From assembly GCA_963791455.1 (NCBI GenBank), contig CAWBSM010000002.1:930001-994000 (forward strand): a DNA stretch of 64,000 nucleotides. Direction: 5' to 3'. The notes under the pieces are model-generated. The model was given only the letters and a program-made list of their open reading frames with translations, did not search any database and was not told the origin of the DNA. Below, piece by piece: positions 28,403 through 37,501 of this stretch; the stretch's first letter is position 1, and the number at the start of each line of letters is the position of its first letter. The position numbers were made by a program, and so were the translations under genes. The DNA comes from Bog-473 sp963791455. Its GTDB lineage: Bacteria; Actinomycetota; Acidimicrobiia; Acidimicrobiales; RAAP-2.

Positions 28403-28431
28403 TTCGGTGCTGGGTGACTACGAGCTAAAAT
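28403..28431 (+). promoter_or_regulatory. Candidate promoter of flippase operon
   Basis: TTCGGT, 17-nt spacer, TAAAAT. Transcription would begin near 28438, leaving a leader of about 200 nt before the flippase start. Confidence 0.45.
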
Positions 28432-28510
28432 TGGAAGATCGAGCAGTCGCCCAGCGCCCGGGCACCACGCCTGCGGATCCCAATCGGAGGGAGAAGTTGT
28501 ACGGAGACAT

Positions 28511-28536
28511 CAACCCACGGGTTCGCTGGTGGGTTG
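28511..28536 (+). other. Leader stem-loop
   Basis: CAACCCAC and GTGGGTTG form a perfect 8-bp stem with a 10-nt loop in the long leader of the flippase gene, followed by TAGGAGG. It might control expression of the locus; no known riboswitch class is recognised. Confidence 0.35.
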
Positions 28537-28645
28537 TAGGAGGTCCGCGGCAACGTTCTCGATCCATGTCTTCGCCAAGGCGCTTGACGCGCTCGTTGGG
28601 TGCGGAAGGCTTCGGGCGACTACGGCTCCCGAGAGGAGCTAGCAG

Positions 28646-30007
28646 ATGAGCGACTTCGCGACGGAAGAGCCGAGGTCGTCCCCGGAGCCGCTGCTGCAGC
28701 CCTCGGGACCGCCGGTGCAGCACTCGGAGGGGCGGCGACTCTTTACCACCTTCGGTTTCCTGGTGGGCAAGCAAGGGGCCACGGCCGTGTTGGGCCTCGC
28801 CTACTGGGCCGTCGCCACACATCTGTTCTCAGCCCGGGATGTGGGTCTGGCGGCCGCCGCGTCCTCGGCGGCGTTCTTTCTCGGAGCGGTCGGCGGTCTC
28901 GGGATCCCAATCCTCCTCCTGGCCGAGCTTGGTTCGTTCGCGGCTGCGGCCCGCCGCGTCACCTTCAGCACCGGAATGTCCATCGCGTGCTTGGTTGTCC
29001 TGATCCTGTCCTTGGCCACGATCGCCCTTTCCCCGTTCCTCGGCGCCAGCCTGAGGATCATCGGAGACGACTGGACAACCGCCATCTTCTTCGTCATCGG
29101 ATCGGTGGCGACAATGGGCGGGATCACCTTCGACCAGGCGGCAATCGGACTGCGTCGGGGCTCCGCTCAGCTGATGCGAGGCGGCTTGAATTCTGTGCTG
29201 AAGCTTGCCTGCGTCGGTGTCCTGGTCGTCGTCGGGTCCAGAACAGCCCCCGGCCTGCTGTTTGCCTGGGCACTGGCGCTGGTCGTCTCGCTCTTCGTCT
29301 GTATCCCGATGCTTCGACTGGAACCGACTCCGGCCGGCGAGGGGAGCCTCAGCCATCGAGTGGCGCTCACCCGCCGCTACGGCGTGCTCTCCCTCAAGCA
29401 CCATGTCCTCAACTCTTCTATCAATTCCATCTCTTACGTCATTCCGCTGATGGCAGCGCTGCTGATCCCGCCTCAGCAAGTGGCCTACTTCTCGACCGCA
29501 TTCTTGTTGTCGTCCACCGTGATGATCATCCCGTACTTGCTGGCGCTGTCCCTGTTCGCCGAAAGGTCGGGCGATGAGGGCCTCCTCCACCGCCACGTCC
29601 GCCGGACACTCCCCCTCGGACTGGTTCTGGGTTTTGGGCTCGTGGTCGCCGTGCAGATTGCGGCGCCCGTCGTGCTTCGTATCTTCGGTCCCGCCTATGC
29701 GGCCAACGGGACCACCGCGCTGCGCCTGCTCGTCCTGGTGGGACCGGCCTACGTCATAAAGGACCACTACGTGGCGATCCGTCGCGCGCAGGGCCGATTG
29801 GGCCATGCAGCCAAGGTGATGGCGGTAGGCACCGCCGCCGAGGCGATCGGCGCGGCATTGGGTGCGATCTTCTGGGGCATGACAGGCCTCTGCATCGGCT
29901 GGGCCGTCGCGGCCTGGTGTGAGGCGGTCGTCCTGCTACCCGCGGTGATTCAGGTCTTCCACCGAGAACCTCCGGTCGAACCCGATCCCGGTGGATCATC
30001 CGGGTGA
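28646..30007 (+). CDS. Polysaccharide flippase (Wzx/MOP superfamily)
   Basis: 453 residues, start preceded by GAGAGGAGC. After a 30-residue polar N-terminus there are about 12-14 membrane helices, the count expected for MOP-type lipid-linked oligosaccharide flippases. Typical features include 'LGLAYWAVATHLFSARDVGLAAA' in the first helices, 'HHVLN' before the seventh and 'IFGPAYAANGTTALRLLVL' near the tenth. It probably moves undecaprenyl-linked repeat units of a surface polysaccharide across the membrane. A close paralogue lies at 52174-53514 on the other strand, sharing the 'GPAYVIKDHYVAI' segment. Confidence 0.88.
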   Translation: MSDFATEEPRSSPEPLLQPSGPPVQHSEGRRLFTTFGFLVGKQGATAVLGLAYWAVATHLFSARDVGLAAAASSAAFFLGAVGGLGIPILLLAELGSFAAAARRVTFSTGMSIACLVVLILSLATIALSPFLGASLRIIGDDWTTAIFFVIGSVATMGGITFDQAAIGLRRGSAQLMRGGLNSVLKLACVGVLVVVGSRTAPGLLFAWALALVVSLFVCIPMLRLEPTPAGEGSLSHRVALTRRYGVLSLKHHVLNSSINSISYVIPLMAALLIPPQQVAYFSTAFLLSSTVMIIPYLLALSLFAERSGDEGLLHRHVRRTLPLGLVLGFGLVVAVQIAAPVVLRIFGPAYAANGTTALRLLVLVGPAYVIKDHYVAIRRAQGRLGHAAKVMAVGTAAEAIGAALGAIFWGMTGLCIGWAVAAWCEAVVLLPAVIQVFHREPPVEPDPGGSSG

Positions 30008-30008
30008 G

Positions 30009-30028
30009 ATCCGCCGTTTCGGTGGCGG
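30009..30028. terminator. Weak hairpin between convergent genes
   Basis: CCGCCG-TTT-CGGTGGCGG can form a short stem between the flippase and aminotransferase genes, which converge here. No T-run follows, so it is only a possible terminator. Confidence 0.3.
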
Positions 30029-30056
30029 TTGGTCAACTCACGCAAACGACGTCACG

Positions 30057-31238
30057 TCATACGGGCGGAGGGACGGCGGGGGTCAGCCGGATCTCGTTCT
30101 TCCCGACCAGGTCGAGAACGCGCTCCGCATCGTGTGGGTTGACGGGGAGGACGTGGCTGGCCCACCACCGGGCTCCCTCCGGCAGCGGAGAGGGCTCACA
30201 GAACTCTGAACCGGCGTACTCGTCCAGTGGCGGCGCGTAGACGAAAAACACGTTTATCCCGCGTCGCCGCAACTCGAGGGCCACGGCGTCCCGGTCCTCG
30301 ATGAGGAGTGGCACACGGAGCAACGGCAGTACGTCTCCATCGCGGGCCGCCGGGGCAACCGCATCGAGCACTCGAAGTCGCCGCACGCCCTCGATCCGCT
30401 CCTCGTGGTCCCGCCCGAGGTCGCGCAGGTGGGCCAGCGTCCGCCTCAGGCGGCTCGAGTGCTGTCGCATCCGGTAGTCCGGATACGCCGTGTGCATCCA
30501 GACGTCGAACTGACCGAGGTCACCGCTCGAACACGCGCGCTCCAGTTGAGCTTCTCGCAACGGCACTCGCCATGGGCGAATCGTCGGGGGGTGTCGCCGG
30601 CGGCGCGCCCGATCCAGCCCCTCCGTGAGATGGAGGGGCTCCAGCCACGCCCGGAGCGCCGCTCGCGCGGTGTCGACTGCCCCCATGCCGACCGGCCTCG
30701 GCAGCATCAACTGATCGCGCAAACGGACGACGTCCTTGCGGTCGACCTTGCCGTCCAACGCGAGGACGCCACCCCGCCCGGGGAAGTGCTTCGACAAGCT
30801 GAAGATGGCAACAGCGCCGAAGCTCCCTATCGGGCGCCCGTTAACGTCCGTCTCCAGCGCATGGGCAGCATCTTCGATGAGCGGAATCTCGAATCGACCG
30901 CACGTTGCGCTGAGCTCCTCGACATGATCGGGAAGTCCGTAGGTGTTACCGGTCAGGACGGCGGAAGTGGTGGACCACGTCACATCATCGATTGCCTCGA
31001 TGTGCATGTTCCCGTCGTCGGTCGACACCGGCGCCATCACGGGCCGGAGCCCGGCCGCCAGCGCGCCGAAGAACACGGCGTCATCCTCGAGCGGAGACAT
31101 CAGGATGCGATCGCCGGGCGACAGCAGCAATCGGTAAGCGACGAAAATGGCAAATCGGCCGGACGGCATGAACACACATTCGCGTCCGAGGCGGGCCTCG
31201 AGCGTTGCCTCGATGTCACGTTCGATCTGCTCACTCAC
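30057..31238 (-). CDS. DegT/DnrJ/EryC1-type aminotransferase
   Basis: 393 residues from GTG 31238, chosen because GAGGGGAG lies 8 nt upstream; the frame stays open to 31268. It is a fold-type I PLP protein: 'FMPSGRFAIFVAYRLL', 'LIEDAAHALETDVNGRPIGSFGAVAIFSLSKHFPG', where the Lys of SLSKHFPG is the expected Schiff-base residue and the Asp of 'EDAAH' contacts the PLP nitrogen. Members aminate keto-sugars bound to a nucleotide, giving amino sugars for polysaccharides. The context in a surface polysaccharide locus agrees. Confidence 0.85.
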   Translation of the reverse strand: MSEQIERDIEATLEARLGRECVFMPSGRFAIFVAYRLLLSPGDRILMSPLEDDAVFFGALAAGLRPVMAPVSTDDGNMHIEAIDDVTWSTTSAVLTGNTYGLPDHVEELSATCGRFEIPLIEDAAHALETDVNGRPIGSFGAVAIFSLSKHFPGRGGVLALDGKVDRKDVVRLRDQLMLPRPVGMGAVDTARAALRAWLEPLHLTEGLDRARRRRHPPTIRPWRVPLREAQLERACSSGDLGQFDVWMHTAYPDYRMRQHSSRLRRTLAHLRDLGRDHEERIEGVRRLRVLDAVAPAARDGDVLPLLRVPLLIEDRDAVALELRRRGINVFFVYAPPLDEYAGSEFCEPSPLPEGARWWASHVLPVNPHDAERVLDLVGKNEIRLTPAVPPPV

Positions 31239-31466
31239 GAACCTGGCTCCCCTCGAGACTGTCGGCACATCGCGGCGGGCCGGGACAGGTGCCCCTCGGG
31301 GGCCCTCCGGTCAGACCAGGACGGGCTGGGCGGACACGTCGCAGGTCAGCGACCACGGTGCCGACGCTCCGCCAAGAGGGTCACGCCCGCAGGGGTCAGA
31401 CGGGGTTCTTGGTTGACGCCGTGAATGAACTCCGCCTGCTGCTCGGGAAAAGCTGGCCCCAAACCG

Positions 31467-32402
31467 CTAGCTCCCGTCCACCCGGTAGCCGAGGGCGTCA
31501 ACAGCGCCTTTGTCTTCGCGCTTCTTCGAGCCGACCACGGCTGACTTGACGCGTCGCCCGAGGGCCAAGACCTCCATGGCGCAGACCTTGGCGGTGTCGA
31601 TGGTGGCCGAACGCCCTGGTGGGCGAGGGTGCAGGTGGCGCCGGCGCAGGTGCGAGTTGAAGTCCTCGATGCGGTTCTCGCGCACGGTGGCCGCGGTGAA
31701 GTAGGTCAAGGTCACCGACAAGGCGATGGCGGGAGAGTTGTGCACCCAATGCGGCGTCCCCGGGGGTATGTAGAGCGCCCGCCCCGGGGTCAAGGTGTAG
31801 GTGGCGACTTCGCGCGGCAGGGCCTCGATGCGCCCGTGGGAACCGTTCGATCCGTCCCAGTACCGCTCGATCTCGTGGCGTCGGACGGCCTCGCTCTCGA
31901 AGCACCCGATGCTGACGGTCTTGGCCCCACTGACCTGCATCAAGAGGCTGTGCTCGATGTCGAAGTGGACCGGCGTGACGGAATTGGGGGAGGACACGAA
32001 GACGAAGCCCACCCGCTTGCGCATCTTGCCCTGGGTCGCGATCATGCCCGCCTCGAGCTGGTCGAGCTGGGTGTTCACGAGGTCTGCCATGGCGGGATCG
32101 TCTTCGACGTTGAGCAAAGTGAGCCAGGCGTTCGCGTTACGCAGATCGCGGATGACGTCGCCCGGTCGCTCCAGCGCACCGCGGGGCGGACCCCCCTGGG
32201 GCACCAAGAGGGGCTGCGCGGCGGTGTCGGAGATCACCGATTCACGCGGCAGCCGGTCGGCGAGATCGGCGATGGCGGCGAGCGTCACACGGTTGTCGAG
32301 GTGGACCTCATGGACGAATTCGACCGGGTGCGCCGGGTACGCATCGTCGAAGGCAACCTGTCCGATCGTCCTCGGCTCCTGCCCTATAGGTTGTGCCACC
32401 AT
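31467..32402 (-). CDS. JmjC/cupin-like oxygenase
   Basis: 311 residues from ATG 32402 (AAAGG 8 nt upstream). Central cupin with iron ligands in 'TPVHFDIEHSLLMQ' (HxD) and a later His in 'PPGTPHWVHN', the arrangement of JmjC-type 2-oxoglutarate dioxygenases. The family hydroxylates proteins or small molecules. A protein hydroxylase or polysaccharide-precursor modifier is possible; the sequence gives no target. Confidence 0.8.
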   Translation of the reverse strand: MVAQPIGQEPRTIGQVAFDDAYPAHPVEFVHEVHLDNRVTLAAIADLADRLPRESVISDTAAQPLLVPQGGPPRGALERPGDVIRDLRNANAWLTLLNVEDDPAMADLVNTQLDQLEAGMIATQGKMRKRVGFVFVSSPNSVTPVHFDIEHSLLMQVSGAKTVSIGCFESEAVRRHEIERYWDGSNGSHGRIEALPREVATYTLTPGRALYIPPGTPHWVHNSPAIALSVTLTYFTAATVRENRIEDFNSHLRRRHLHPRPPGRSATIDTAKVCAMEVLALGRRVKSAVVGSKKREDKGAVDALGYRVDGS

Positions 32403-32830
32403 CACTTACGCCTTTCGCCCATGGCCACCGCGCTCCCCGGTATGAAGCCATTGAGGGGGGACGTTACACCACTCATTGGGAGCTCAGAGGGGACATTGCG
32501 CTGACATATTCCCGGTGGACAAATGGGCCCCGATCACCCCGCTCTCGTGACCAATTGTGGCGACAGTGGCTGGTTCAGAATAGAGCCATTCGGACCCGAT
32601 GAGTTGTCCCAAAATTGTCCATGACATGGGGCCGCCCACGGACGGATCCGGCGCGACCTCGACCCGCTCGTCGCACTCGACTGACCGCGGCAGTTCGCCC
32701 TTCATCACTGACTTGTCCGCTTCCATCTGGGGTCGGTCATCGGCATCGATTCCACCCGCCTCGGGTCGTGGTCGCCGCGGAACGACCCCAGCGTCGAACC
32801 TCAATCCGCTGGAGACGAGGGGGGCCCGCA
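32403..32830. other. Intergenic region
   Basis: No convincing gene. The first 200 bp are AT-richer than the surroundings and contain candidate promoter sequence for the minus-strand cupin gene. It also holds TTGTCCCAAAATTGTCC (32603-32619), two TTGTCC half-sites 11 bp apart. Open frames here read antisense to or out of phase with known genes and look like chance. Confidence 0.35.
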
Positions 32831-34630
32831 CTACGAGTACGCCTGCACCTCGGCGACGTCCATGGAGCCACCGGGCGACGAAGGGTTCGTGATGGTGCGC
32901 CAACCGGCGTCCGCGTCTGCGGCTACCTGTAGGTTCAAGATGATCTCGTAGGCCTGCGCCACGATGCCACCAGGAACCTGCGACTGCGTGACCGACCACA
33001 CCAGCTTGCCGTCCACGTACCCGTCGATGCCCACCCCGGGCGTCCACTGGACTCCGTAGGTGTGATATCCCGCCGAAGCGTCAAAACCGACGTTCGGGAT
33101 GCTCTCATCGATGTCGCTTCCAGCGTTGTCGAAGTAGCCCGCCCCTACGGGGGCGTAATTCACGTTGCTCGGGCCGCCATAGAAACCCCCCTGCATGAAA
33201 TCGATCTCATTGAAGGGGCCGGGACCTGAAGGCAGAAACCACATGTTTGGCCAGAGCCCCCGCGTCATGTCGGGGTCTTTGACTCTTGCCTGGACGTACC
33301 AGCCGGTCGTCGGCAAGCTGAACTTGCCCTCGGTCGTGACCACGCCGCTGAGCCACGGGTACGTGTGCGAGTACTGGTTCGTGTTGCGCTGGGCCGTAAG
33401 CGCGAGCCCGTTGTTGACACGCACCTGAGACGGCGCGTACATCTCCAGGTCGGTCCCAGCACCAGGGACGTTCGGACCGGAGTACGGCTGCGGGAGGCTG
33501 CCGAAGTTGTTCCAGACGATCCCCTGGGCACCGAGGTAGGTACTCCACTTGGTGGTGTCGAGGCCGCTGCCCGAGAACTGGTCGTCGAAGATCAACTGTT
33601 GGGCCGTGTAGCCGGCCGGCGCTGGCATACCACCGGAAGGCAGGGGTGTCGTCTCAGTGGTCGCGGTCGTCGTCGCGGTGTTCGGAGAGACCTCTGTCGG
33701 CACCGGTGCGCCCGCTGCCTTCGCTGGTGGTGCGGCCATGGCCACGATGAGCTTGTTCAGGCTCACGCCGCCGCTCGAGCCGTAGAAGGCGGCGTCGCCG
33801 TAGTTGAAGACCCCTCCGTCGGAGGCCACCAGCCAGTAACCCCGGCCGTCGGGGGTGGCGGCCATGGCCACGATGGGCTTGTTCAGGCTCACGCCGCCGC
33901 TCGAGCCGTAGAAGGCGGCGTCGCCGTAGTTGAAGACCCCTCCGTCGGAGGCCACCAGCCAGTAACCCCGGCCGTCGGGGGTGGCGGCCATGGCCACGAT
34001 GGGCTTGTTCAGGCTCACGCCGCCGCTCGAGCCGTAGAAGGCGGCGTCGCCGTAGTTGAAGACCCCTCCGTCGGAGGCCACCAGCCAGTAACCCCGGCCG
34101 TCGGGGGTGGCGGCCATGGCCACGATGGGCTTGTTCAGGCTCACGCCGCCGCTCGAGCCGTAGAAGGCGGCGTCGCCGTAGTTGAAGACCCCTCCGTCGG
34201 AGGCCACCAGCCAGTAACCCCGGCCGTCGGGGGTGGCGGCCATGGCCACGATGGGCTTGTTCAGGCTCACGCCGCCGCTCGAGCCGTAGAAGGCGGCGTC
34301 GCCGTAGTTGAAGACCCCTCCGTCGGAGGCCACCAGCCAGTAACCCCGGCCGTCGGGGGTGGCGGCCATGGCCACGATGGGCTTGTTCAGGCTCACGCCG
34401 CCGCTCGAGCCGTAGAAGGCGGCGTCGCCGTAGTTGAAGACCCCTCCGTCGGAGGCCACCAGCCAGTAACCCGAAGCCGACCTCGACCCTCCGACCGCCG
34501 CCGAAGCACTCGGCAGAGCGGTGGTCACTCCTGGGATGATCGCGGCCAGTAAGGGGAAGGTGCAGGACAGGACGACCGCAATGATTAGAACGCGAGTGGC
34601 TCGCTGGCGAAGAACCCGGACTTTGGGCAT
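32831..34630 (-). CDS. Secreted six-repeat propeller-like protein fused to GH16-like domain
   Basis: 599 residues. The signal peptide is followed by six 42-residue repeats beginning 'GYWLVASDGG' (residues about 53-305), a Thr/Pro linker and a GH16 beta-jelly-roll domain (about 335-599) with 'FDDQFSG', 'MWPNMWFLP'-like and 'GVQWTPGVGIDGYVDGK' motifs. In GH16 the catalytic motif is ExDxxE; here it reads EIDFMQ (33191-33210), so the acid/base Glu is Gln. It may bind rather than cleave beta-glucan-like chains. The repeat count suits a six-bladed propeller. Confidence 0.85.
   Translation of the reverse strand: MPKVRVLRQRATRVLIIAVVLSCTFPLLAAIIPGVTTALPSASAAVGGSRSASGYWLVASDGGVFNYGDAAFYGSSGGVSLNKPIVAMAATPDGRGYWLVASDGGVFNYGDAAFYGSSGGVSLNKPIVAMAATPDGRGYWLVASDGGVFNYGDAAFYGSSGGVSLNKPIVAMAATPDGRGYWLVASDGGVFNYGDAAFYGSSGGVSLNKPIVAMAATPDGRGYWLVASDGGVFNYGDAAFYGSSGGVSLNKPIVAMAATPDGRGYWLVASDGGVFNYGDAAFYGSSGGVSLNKLIVAMAAPPAKAAGAPVPTEVSPNTATTTATTETTPLPSGGMPAPAGYTAQQLIFDDQFSGSGLDTTKWSTYLGAQGIVWNNFGSLPQPYSGPNVPGAGTDLEMYAPSQVRVNNGLALTAQRNTNQYSHTYPWLSGVVTTEGKFSLPTTGWYVQARVKDPDMTRGLWPNMWFLPSGPGPFNEIDFMQGGFYGGPSNVNYAPVGAGYFDNAGSDIDESIPNVGFDASAGYHTYGVQWTPGVGIDGYVDGKLVWSVTQSQVPGGIVAQAYEIILNLQVAADADAGWRTITNPSSPGGSMDVAEVQAYS
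33735..34472 (-). repeat. Six 126-bp tandem repeats
   Basis: Units of 126 bp, each 42 codons. Five appear identical by eye; the unit nearest the linker has changes at its end. Such identity between units is unusual for a propeller gene and implies recent expansion or gene conversion. Confidence 0.9.
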
Positions 34631-34731
34631 CAGTGCCGCGGAAGGCCTTTACGGGACCGGAGCGGGATAAACGAATCGTGCCCACGTTCCGCTGCCATCC
34701 TCTTGGGATCGGCGAGGGGGTCGACGGACCT

Positions 34732-34754
34732 CACCCAATTCGACCTCAAATGTG
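34732..34754 (+). promoter_or_regulatory. Shared 23-mer, copy 2
   Basis: Identical to 23066-23088 in inverse orientation. It lies 110 bp before the DNA ligase start and points toward it. Confidence 0.4.
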
Positions 34755-34864
34755 CCTGCGCACTTCACCGAGGCTCAAGGAGGCCGGCGCGACATGAGCG
34801 ACCGTCACCCCGTGATGGACGCTGCGGGACGGAGGGCGACGGCCGCCTCCTGCCCTTTGGCGTC

Positions 34865-35857
34865 ATGAATGACCGCCGCTCCGAAACCGGGGCCGACGCG
34901 GGGGTCAAGCGCCAGCCTGCATGGGTCGAGCCGGAGCTGGCCACGCTCACGAACGATCGGTTCAGCGACCAGTCATGGCTCTATGAGCGCAAATTCGACG
35001 GGGAGCGCTGCGTCGCCTACCGAGCAGGCGACCAGGTGCAGCTCATGACACGCAACCAGAAGCAGGTCAACGGGACCTATCCGGAACTCGCCGCGGCGCT
35101 GCTCGCGCAGCAGTGTTCGGACTTCATCGTCGACGGCGAAGTGGTCGCGCTCGAGCGCACCACCACCAGCTTCTCCCGGTTGCAGCAACGTCTCGGGGTG
35201 CGCCATCCCGACGAGGAGCTGCTCGCGGCCGTGCCAGTCTCCTTCTACCTGTTCGACGTCCTGTGGGCGGACGCGCTCGATCTCCGCCCGCTGCCGCTGC
35301 GACAGCGCAAACAGGTGCTGCGCCGGCTGTTGTCGTTCGGCGGGCCGATCCGCTACGTGACCCACCGCAGGCACGACGGCGAGGCGTATTTCGCCCACGC
35401 TTGTGGCCGCGGCTGGGAGGGCCTGGTCGTGAAGCGCGCGGACGCTCCCTACCGGTCCGGCCGGTCGCGGGACTGGCTGAAATTCAAGTGCCAGAACAGT
35501 CAGGAGTTCGTCATCGGCGGCTACTCCGATCCCAAGGGATCAAGAACCGGGTTCGGCGCCCTTCTCCTCGGCTACTACGACCGCGACGGCGGGCTCGCTT
35601 ATGCGGGGAAGGTCGGAACCGGTTTCGACGAGGCCGCCCTGGCCAAACTCTCCCAGACCCTGTCGGGCATGGTTCGCCCACATCCTCCGTTCGACAGCGG
35701 CTCGATGCCGCGGACGGGCGTGCACTGGGTCGAGCCGCGCCTCGTTGCTCAGGTGGCGTTCAGCGAGTGGACCAGAGCGGGGCAACTCCGCCATCCGCAC
35801 TTCCAAGGTCTGCGCCGGGACAAGGACCCTGCCAGCGTGACCAAGGAGACGGCATAG
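34865..35857 (+). CDS. ATP-dependent DNA ligase
   Basis: 330 residues from ATG 34865; the frame is open further upstream, so the start is uncertain. Nucleotidyltransferase motifs are in order: adenylated Lys in 'ERKFDGER' (motif I), 'DFIVDGEVVAL', 'FYLFDVLW' (III), 'WEGLVVKRADAPY' (IV) and 'DWLKFKC' (V), then an OB-fold. Size and motifs match stand-alone LigC-type or LigD ligase-domain enzymes of actinobacteria that seal nicks in repair. No Ku, polymerase or nuclease gene is nearby, so it is not a complete end-joining operon here. Confidence 0.9.
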   Translation: MNDRRSETGADAGVKRQPAWVEPELATLTNDRFSDQSWLYERKFDGERCVAYRAGDQVQLMTRNQKQVNGTYPELAAALLAQQCSDFIVDGEVVALERTTTSFSRLQQRLGVRHPDEELLAAVPVSFYLFDVLWADALDLRPLPLRQRKQVLRRLLSFGGPIRYVTHRRHDGEAYFAHACGRGWEGLVVKRADAPYRSGRSRDWLKFKCQNSQEFVIGGYSDPKGSRTGFGALLLGYYDRDGGLAYAGKVGTGFDEAALAKLSQTLSGMVRPHPPFDSGSMPRTGVHWVEPRLVAQVAFSEWTRAGQLRHPHFQGLRRDKDPASVTKETA

Positions 35858-36142
35858 CGCTGTTCGGCCTCGGCGGCGAGATCCGAAATCACTACAACCA
35901 GACAACAGATGTTGATCGACAGCAGAATTAATACGTTCTGCTTTGGTCCGTTGCAGGCCTTGTCGTAGAGTCTTTGCGAGGTGGCAACGCGGAAGCACGC
36001 GTTCAACATTGGCGACGCGTACCGCGATCTTCTAGGGATTCGAGATGAGAGAACGGCGGGTAGCCCCTCTGTTGTCGGGGCCAGGCGGGCTCGCGTGTTG
36101 GCGCTTGCGGCGAGATCGCGGTCCTAGCGACGTTCACCCGGC

Positions 36143-37501
36143 ATGACAACCTATGAGAGCAGCGAGAAGGAGGCGGTCGTCGCGCCGGATCGGGCGGCGG
36201 CAACGACGGCCGAGCGACCCACTCAGGGGAGACCGGAATCATCTCAGTTCCTCGAAGGGGACCATCAGGCCGTAACAATTGTCGAGCCGCTTCGGTCGCC
36301 GTCGGAGGAGAGAGACCGGTTTCTCGAATCCGGCGATGAAGCGGGTACCGCTCCTGGCGATCGCAAGTTCCGACCCGACGTGGAAGGTCTGCGGGCCGTG
36401 GCCATCGTATTGGTCGTACTCTTCCATGCCGGCGTGCCTTGGCTGACGGGCGGATTCGTCGGCGTCGATGTCTTCTTCGTTCTGTCTGGTTTCGTCATCA
36501 CCGGACTGCTGCTCAGAGAACACGCCGTCTCGGGGACGACCCGCCTGCTCGGCTTCTACGGTCGGCGGAGTCGCCGAATCCTCCCTGCCGCAACGTTGGT
36601 GATCATCGTGACGGTGTTGGCGTCGTATCACTGGTTGGGCTTTCTCACCGGCAACGACACCGCTCAGGTGGGGAGAACGGCATCTCTCTTCTATTCGAAC
36701 TTCCATTTCATCGCCACCGGTACGAATTATTTGGCTTCTCAGGCACCCCCCTCAGCCCTTCAGAACTTCTGGTCCCTCTCGGTCGAAGAACAGTTCTACA
36801 TCGTCTACCCGACGCTCTTCATTGTCGCCTGCTTGTGCTGGAAGCGCATTGACATCCGTTTCAAACTTGTCGCCTTGCTCACGTGCGGCATTGTGGCGTC
36901 GCTCGCCTGGTCGATCCACCAGACATCAGCCGATGAAATCGCTGCTTTCTTCTCGCCCTTCACCCGGGCGTGGGAGCTCGCACTCGGAGGACTGGTGGCC
37001 GTCGCAAGCCCGCAGTTAGCCAAGGTTCCTCGTGCCATCGCGCTGACGATGTCGTGGACCGGTCTTGCAGGAATCGCGGTCGCGGCAGTTCTATACAGTT
37101 CGACCACGACCTACCCCGGATCGGCTGCGATGTTGCCCGTCTTCGGGGCAGCACTGGTGGTGGCCGGTGGGACAGCCCGTCCGCGGCTGGGCGGAGAACT
37201 TCTTCTGCGGCTGCCCCCGTTTCAATGGATGGGCAAGCTCTCGTACTCCCTGTATCTGTGGCACTGGCCAATCTTGATCCTTGCCGCTCAGTATGCCGGT
37301 CACTCTCTTTCGGTAGAGGACAATCTTCTCTGGGTGTCGCTGGCGCTCGGCCTCTCCGTTGCTTCGTTCTTCCTCGTGGAGAATCCAATCAGGCACTCGA
37401 GGTTCCTGGCCCGCTCCGGACTTCGAAGCGTGTTGCTCGGGGCACTGCTGATCGGACTATCGCTCAGCTTGTTGACATTCGAGATTGCGAGTCACGCATG
37501 A
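36143..37501 (+). CDS. Acyltransferase-3 (OafA/YrhL-type) membrane protein
   Basis: 452 residues. A polar N-terminus of about 75 residues precedes 'FRPDVEGLRAVAIVLVVLFHAG', the family signature with its His, then about ten membrane helices, 'GFVGVDVFFVLSGFVITGLL' and 'FWSLSVEEQFYIVYP'. Such proteins carry acyl groups across the membrane to O-acylate surface polysaccharides. The usual C-terminal SGNH domain is absent; the next gene supplies it, overlapping by ATGA. Confidence 0.92.
   Translation: MTTYESSEKEAVVAPDRAAATTAERPTQGRPESSQFLEGDHQAVTIVEPLRSPSEERDRFLESGDEAGTAPGDRKFRPDVEGLRAVAIVLVVLFHAGVPWLTGGFVGVDVFFVLSGFVITGLLLREHAVSGTTRLLGFYGRRSRRILPAATLVIIVTVLASYHWLGFLTGNDTAQVGRTASLFYSNFHFIATGTNYLASQAPPSALQNFWSLSVEEQFYIVYPTLFIVACLCWKRIDIRFKLVALLTCGIVASLAWSIHQTSADEIAAFFSPFTRAWELALGGLVAVASPQLAKVPRAIALTMSWTGLAGIAVAAVLYSSTTTYPGSAAMLPVFGAALVVAGGTARPRLGGELLLRLPPFQWMGKLSYSLYLWHWPILILAAQYAGHSLSVEDNLLWVSLALGLSVASFFLVENPIRHSRFLARSGLRSVLLGALLIGLSLSLLTFEIASHA

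Larger units (their letters stand above)
28193..28645. other. Divergent promoter region with structured leader
   Basis: No gene seen. It separates the secreted hydrolase from the first flippase. It holds a well-formed promoter (28403-28431) and a stem-loop (28511-28536) in the implied 200-nt leader of the flippase mRNA. The rest shows nothing recognised. Confidence 0.4.

Noticed and set aside
32484..33047. Minus-strand 187-codon frame overlapping the end of the GH16 fusion
   Set aside because: Composition and overlap with a clear gene in another frame mark it as chance.
33735..34472. Direct repeats as a possible CRISPR array
   Set aside because: Repeats are 126 bp, contiguous with no spacers, and in coding phase.
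33365..34552. Plus-strand frame with repeated 'VVEDPSVGGHQPVT' segments
   Set aside because: Antisense of the six-repeat propeller gene; repetitive only because the DNA below it is.
35858..36142. Possible Ku gene next to the DNA ligase
   Set aside because: No Ku-like frame or motif is found in this interval; the ligase stands alone.
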